In this document: piece after piece, positions 61,112 to 64,000 of the stretch | How positions within the stretch are numbered: position 1 is the stretch's first letter | Layout of the letters: each line of letters opens with the position of its first letter | Made by a program: the position numbers and the translations under genes | Notes under the pieces: model-generated | Databases searched by the model: none | The model's input: the letters and a program-made list of their open reading frames with translations, nothing else | Told to the model about the DNA's origin: nothing | Assembly: GCF_000092245.1 (NCBI RefSeq) | Contig: NC_014166.1 | Span: forward strand, 1,116,001 to 1,180,000 | From: Arcobacter nitrofigilis DSM 7299 | GTDB lineage: Bacteria; Campylobacterota; Campylobacteria; Campylobacterales; Arcobacteraceae | Length of the DNA: 64,000 nt | Reading direction: 5' to 3'

Positions 61112-63067
61112 ATGATAAAAATAAAATACTTTAAAGAAATAACATTTGCTTATGCCATATTAATTTCACTTTTTCACTTCTATATTAATATTTGGGGTGG
61201 GATTAGTGACTTGTGGTTTAATTCAGCCCACTTTGCACTTTTAGGATCACTTGGTTTCTTAACTTATGAAGCTAGTAAAGGTGAAGATAGAGTAAGTATC
61301 TTAAATATTATTCTTGCTATCTTATCTCTCAGTACATTTGTATATATGATGTTATTTGAAGAGAGTTTATATTCAGTTGCTCACTCTCAAATGAGATTGA
61401 GTGATATTATAGTTGTTTCTATGACAATAATTTTAGCAATAGAGTTAGTTAGAAGATATACAGGGTATATTATTCCAGCTCTTATAATACTAAGTATTTC
61501 TTATGTGTTATTCTTGGGGCAATATTTTGAAGGTGTTTTTGCCTTTGGGGGAATGGATTTTGATAGATTTTTATATAGAATGTTTTATACAGGTGAGGGA
61601 TTATTTGGTCCAATAGCCACTATTTCTTCAACATATGTATTTATGTTTATTCTATTTGCTGCTTTTTTATTGAAATCGGGAGCAGGGGACTTTATCGTAG
61701 ATGTTTCAAATGCAGTTGCAGGTAAATATACAGGTGGAACAGGTCATGTTGCAGTATTTTCTTCTGCACTTATGGGAACTATTTCAGGAAGTGCTGTTGC
61801 AAATACAGTGTCAACGGGATCAATTACAATTCCTATGATGAAAAGAGCAGGCTTTAAAGGGACTTTTGCAGCAGCAGTTGAAGCAGCAGCAAGTACCGGT
61901 GGACAAATTATGCCTCCGATTATGGGAGCAGGAGCTTTTATTATGGCTCAAATTACCCATATACCATTTGTAACTATTATCTCTGTATCAGTATTACCTG
62001 CGATTTTATATTTTGCATCTATCTCTTTTTATATCCATATTCATGCAAAAGAGAATAATATAAAAGGTGAAGATAATAATATTAAAGTTCTACCATTATT
62101 AAGAGAAGGTTTTCATTTTTTTATTCCGATTATAGTATTAGTTGGACTTTTGATTTATGGATATTCTCCAACTTATGCAGCATCAATTGCAATTGTTACT
62201 ATTATTTTTGCTTCATATTTAACAAAAAATAAAAGAATGGGACTAAAAGAGATATTAGAAGCCCTTGCACTTGGTAGTCAAAACATGGTAGTAACTGGAA
62301 TATTATTAGTCTCTGTTGGTATTATAGTTGGTGTTATTAATATATCTGGAATTGGAATCACTTTTTCTCAACTTATTATGGCATGGTCAGGAAACTCTTT
62401 ACTTATAGCTATTATATTAATCGCAATAGCTTCACTTATTTTGGGTATGGGATTACCTGTTACTGCATCATATGTAGTATTGTCAGTTTTAAGTGCACCT
62501 GCTCTTGTTGGTCTTATGTTAACTCCTGCTATGGCAACACTTGTTAATGCTGGAGTTCAAATCCCAGAAGCTGCAATGTACTTATTGTCAGCACATTTAA
62601 TTATTTTTTGGTTATCTCAAGATTCAAATCTTACTCCACCTGTTTGTTTAGCAGCATTTGCAGCAGCAGCTATTGCAAAAACTCCTCCAATGCAAACTGG
62701 ACTTGTGTCTTGGAAAATAGGTAAAGGTATGTATATTATTCCTTTATTATTTGCTTTTACTCCTCTTATAAATGGGGATTGGTTCGAGAGATTTGAAGTA
62801 TTTATTTTCGCTTTCTTTGGAATTTTATCTTTTTCTATTGTTATGGAAGGTTTTTGGGATAAAAAGATGATGATTTTAGAAAGAGTTGTATTTGCAGTTG
62901 CAACAATTTTATTATTAACAGAAGATGAAGCTTATCATTTTGAGTCATTTTTTGGCATAGTACAAACTACGCATATTGCAGGATTTATTATCTTTGTTGT
63001 TTCTATGATATTACATAAAAAATTGTTTAAAGAACAAAAAACTTATGAATCAGCTAATTTGAATTGA
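61112..63067 (+). CDS. TRAP transporter fused permease (DctQM type)
   Basis: 651 residues and strongly hydrophobic, about 16-18 spans: a DctQ-like N-terminal part fused to a DctM-like part, the form that pairs with TAXI receptors. Clear DctM segments are GLFGPIATISSTYVFMFILF (in part), SALMGTISGSAVANTVSTGS, AAASTGGQIMPPIMGAGAF and LGMGLPVTASYVVLSVLSAPAL (in part). It imports the receptor-bound solute using Na+ or H+ in the inner membrane. AAGGACAA precedes the ATG. Confidence 0.95.
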   Translation: MIKIKYFKEITFAYAILISLFHFYINIWGGISDLWFNSAHFALLGSLGFLTYEASKGEDRVSILNIILAILSLSTFVYMMLFEESLYSVAHSQMRLSDIIVVSMTIILAIELVRRYTGYIIPALIILSISYVLFLGQYFEGVFAFGGMDFDRFLYRMFYTGEGLFGPIATISSTYVFMFILFAAFLLKSGAGDFIVDVSNAVAGKYTGGTGHVAVFSSALMGTISGSAVANTVSTGSITIPMMKRAGFKGTFAAAVEAAASTGGQIMPPIMGAGAFIMAQITHIPFVTIISVSVLPAILYFASISFYIHIHAKENNIKGEDNNIKVLPLLREGFHFFIPIIVLVGLLIYGYSPTYAASIAIVTIIFASYLTKNKRMGLKEILEALALGSQNMVVTGILLVSVGIIVGVINISGIGITFSQLIMAWSGNSLLIAIILIAIASLILGMGLPVTASYVVLSVLSAPALVGLMLTPAMATLVNAGVQIPEAAMYLLSAHLIIFWLSQDSNLTPPVCLAAFAAAAIAKTPPMQTGLVSWKIGKGMYIIPLLFAFTPLINGDWFERFEVFIFAFFGILSFSIVMEGFWDKKMMILERVVFAVATILLLTEDEAYHFESFFGIVQTTHIAGFIIFVVSMILHKKLFKEQKTYESANLN

Positions 63068-63334
63068 TGAAATAAAATTTGAGAATATTATTAGTGGTGA
63101 TTTTAATAATATAAAGATATTTAAATTTTCTGAAGGCTTTATATTTAATAGTCAAAATTGTTTTATTAAGAATTTAAAGGAAGAGTATATTTTAACTAAG
63201 AAAAAAATATATTTCTTCTTTTTTTGATGAAAAAAACTTCCTAAAAATTTTGTAATAATAGTTTATGAACTTAGATATAGACTAAATAGAATTTATTTAA
63301 ATTTCGAAATAATTGATAATATAGAAAGGTAATT

Positions 63335-64000
63335 ATGTATTCTATTAATGATTTAAAAATGGATAAAAAAATTATTTTAGCTCCTTTTTTTGTAACTTTG
63401 ATGTTAAGTGTTATTGCATTATTTTCAATTAGTGCTTTAAAATCTGATAAAAATATATTAACTGAAATAGTTGAAGTAAAATTTCAAACTTATATGGATA
63501 GTAATAATTTTTTAAAAGATATTAATATCTTAAATAGTGTCTTGTATAAAGTTTTTAGTTATGTTTCAAGTGGAATTGAAAAATCAAAAGTTGACAAAGA
63601 GATAGTAGTTTTAAAAAGTCTACAAGAAAAAATAAATAAAGAGATAAAAGATATTAATAAGTCGACTTTTTTAGATGAAAAAAATAAAAAGATTTTTAAA
63701 TCAATTCAACAAGATTTAGAAGAGTATAATAGGGCTTTAGATGGTGCTTTGACAATGTTGAAAATTTCATCATCTCAAACAGTACCAGGTCAGCCAGTAA
63801 ATATGAGTATGTCCATGCCAATGCTATTTGTTACAGATAATTTGTTTATAAAAATTAATGATACGATTAAAAACGTTAGTAATGAAGCTGGGAATCAAAA
63901 TAAAATTACATATAAAGAGTCTTTGAATAAAATAGATAAAACCTTATATGTTTTATATGTAATTATTTTTATTTCACTTATATCTTCTATATTAATTAGT
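63335..64000 (+). CDS. N-terminal part of a probable methyl-accepting chemotaxis protein (cut by window end)
   Basis: 222 codons are visible from ATG 63335 (GAAAGG at 63324-63329) and remain open to the last base. The protein starts with a short cytosolic tail, a span at about 14-33 (LAPFFVTLMLSVIALFSISAL in part), a helical Lys/Asp-rich periplasmic region of about 170 residues (KFQTYMDSNNFLKDI, LQEKINKEIKDINKS, RALDGALTML) of the four-helix-bundle kind, and the beginning of a second span (LYVLYVIIFISLISSILIS). This fits a 4HB-type chemoreceptor, though a histidine kinase or cyclase cannot be excluded without the C-terminal half. Confidence 0.7.
   Translation, partial: MYSINDLKMDKKIILAPFFVTLMLSVIALFSISALKSDKNILTEIVEVKFQTYMDSNNFLKDINILNSVLYKVFSYVSSGIEKSKVDKEIVVLKSLQEKINKEIKDINKSTFLDEKNKKIFKSIQQDLEEYNRALDGALTMLKISSSQTVPGQPVNMSMSMPMLFVTDNLFIKINDTIKNVSNEAGNQNKITYKESLNKIDKTLYVLYVIIFISLISSILIS

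Noticed and set aside
63063-63227. Open frame of 54 codons after the TRAP permease gene
   Set aside because: It has no ATG, GTG or TTG start; an ATT start would be needed. The composition is protein-like but the evidence is too thin, so the 63068-63334 gap is left unannotated.

Overview
The window is about 70-73% A+T by eye and densely coded. It looks like a chromosomal segment of a free-living or marine Campylobacterota bacterium of the Arcobacter group. The basis is low-GC codon use, frequent TTG/GTG starts behind AAGGA-type ribosome sites, three histidine kinases with an HQWRQPL-type H-box (which I associate with this phylum), a TAXI-type TRAP transporter, AldA, type-2 ArgC and YeiH. I see no tRNA, rRNA, CRISPR array, transposase or prophage gene.

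Layout. 1-600: a roughly 530-bp structured repeat (copy 1). 0.8-6.5 kb: membrane protein, exonuclease III, a peroxiredoxin-like protein without its cysteines, TauE/SafE permease, small exported protein, AEC carrier, alanine/glycine:cation symporter. 6.5-14.4 kb: signalling block with a kinase/OmpR-type regulator pair and, on the other strand, a tightly packed unit of PLP decarboxylase, giant hybrid kinase and response-regulator diguanylate cyclase. 14.5-29.8 kb: island of small redox and detoxification enzymes (quinone-reductase-like flavoprotein, carboxymuconolactone decarboxylase, cysteine hydrolase-NTF2 fusion, YciI, two SDR-type proteins plus an epimerase-like one, alpha/beta hydrolase, PEBP, methyltransferase), two tandem MFS pumps and six AraC/TetR regulators, several with readable operators. 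29.8-36.5 kb: Sel1/LprI exported protein, an odd oxygenase-like operon (TusA-like/ferritin-like protein, acyl-CoA-dehydrogenase-like flavoprotein, leaderless PhnD-like protein) and a PocR-PAS-GAF-GGDEF cyclase. 36.6-40.7 kb: solute-binding lipoprotein overlapping a histidine kinase gene, then a Nudix hydrolase. 40.7-52.7 kb: AldA, ArgC with a Crp-like regulator, NYN-LOTUS protein, CEOS/AlaDH-like enzyme, DUF2179 protein, 2-hydroxyacid dehydrogenase, DMT exporter, LysR/YeiH pair, AspA plus a half-length asparaginase. 52.8-56.1 kb: Cache/PAS kinase and OmpR-type regulator. 56.2-59.9 kb: nuclease-like gene and a TetR/two-gene cassette flanked by repeat copies 2 and 3. 60-63 kb: TAXI-TRAP receptor and fused permease. 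The window ends inside a probable chemoreceptor gene.

The most interesting structure is the repeat family. Three roughly 525-560-bp copies (66-594, 56829-57353, 59282-59843) contain no credible ORF but fold on paper into hairpins and nested helices. Between copies, stem sequences change on both arms together while pairing and loops are kept, including a terminal hairpin and an inner hairpin with a conserved TAAAY loop. That suggests selection on an RNA or single-stranded DNA shape. Copies 2 and 3 form direct repeats around a self-contained TetR cassette and rewrite the end of its last gene.

Other points are a conserved AraC-type operator geometry before both MFS paralogues, 48-bp echoes of an AraC gene 3' end upstream of two enzyme genes, and the TusA-like/ferritin-like operon. 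Function assignments rest on motif recognition by eye; no database search was run.
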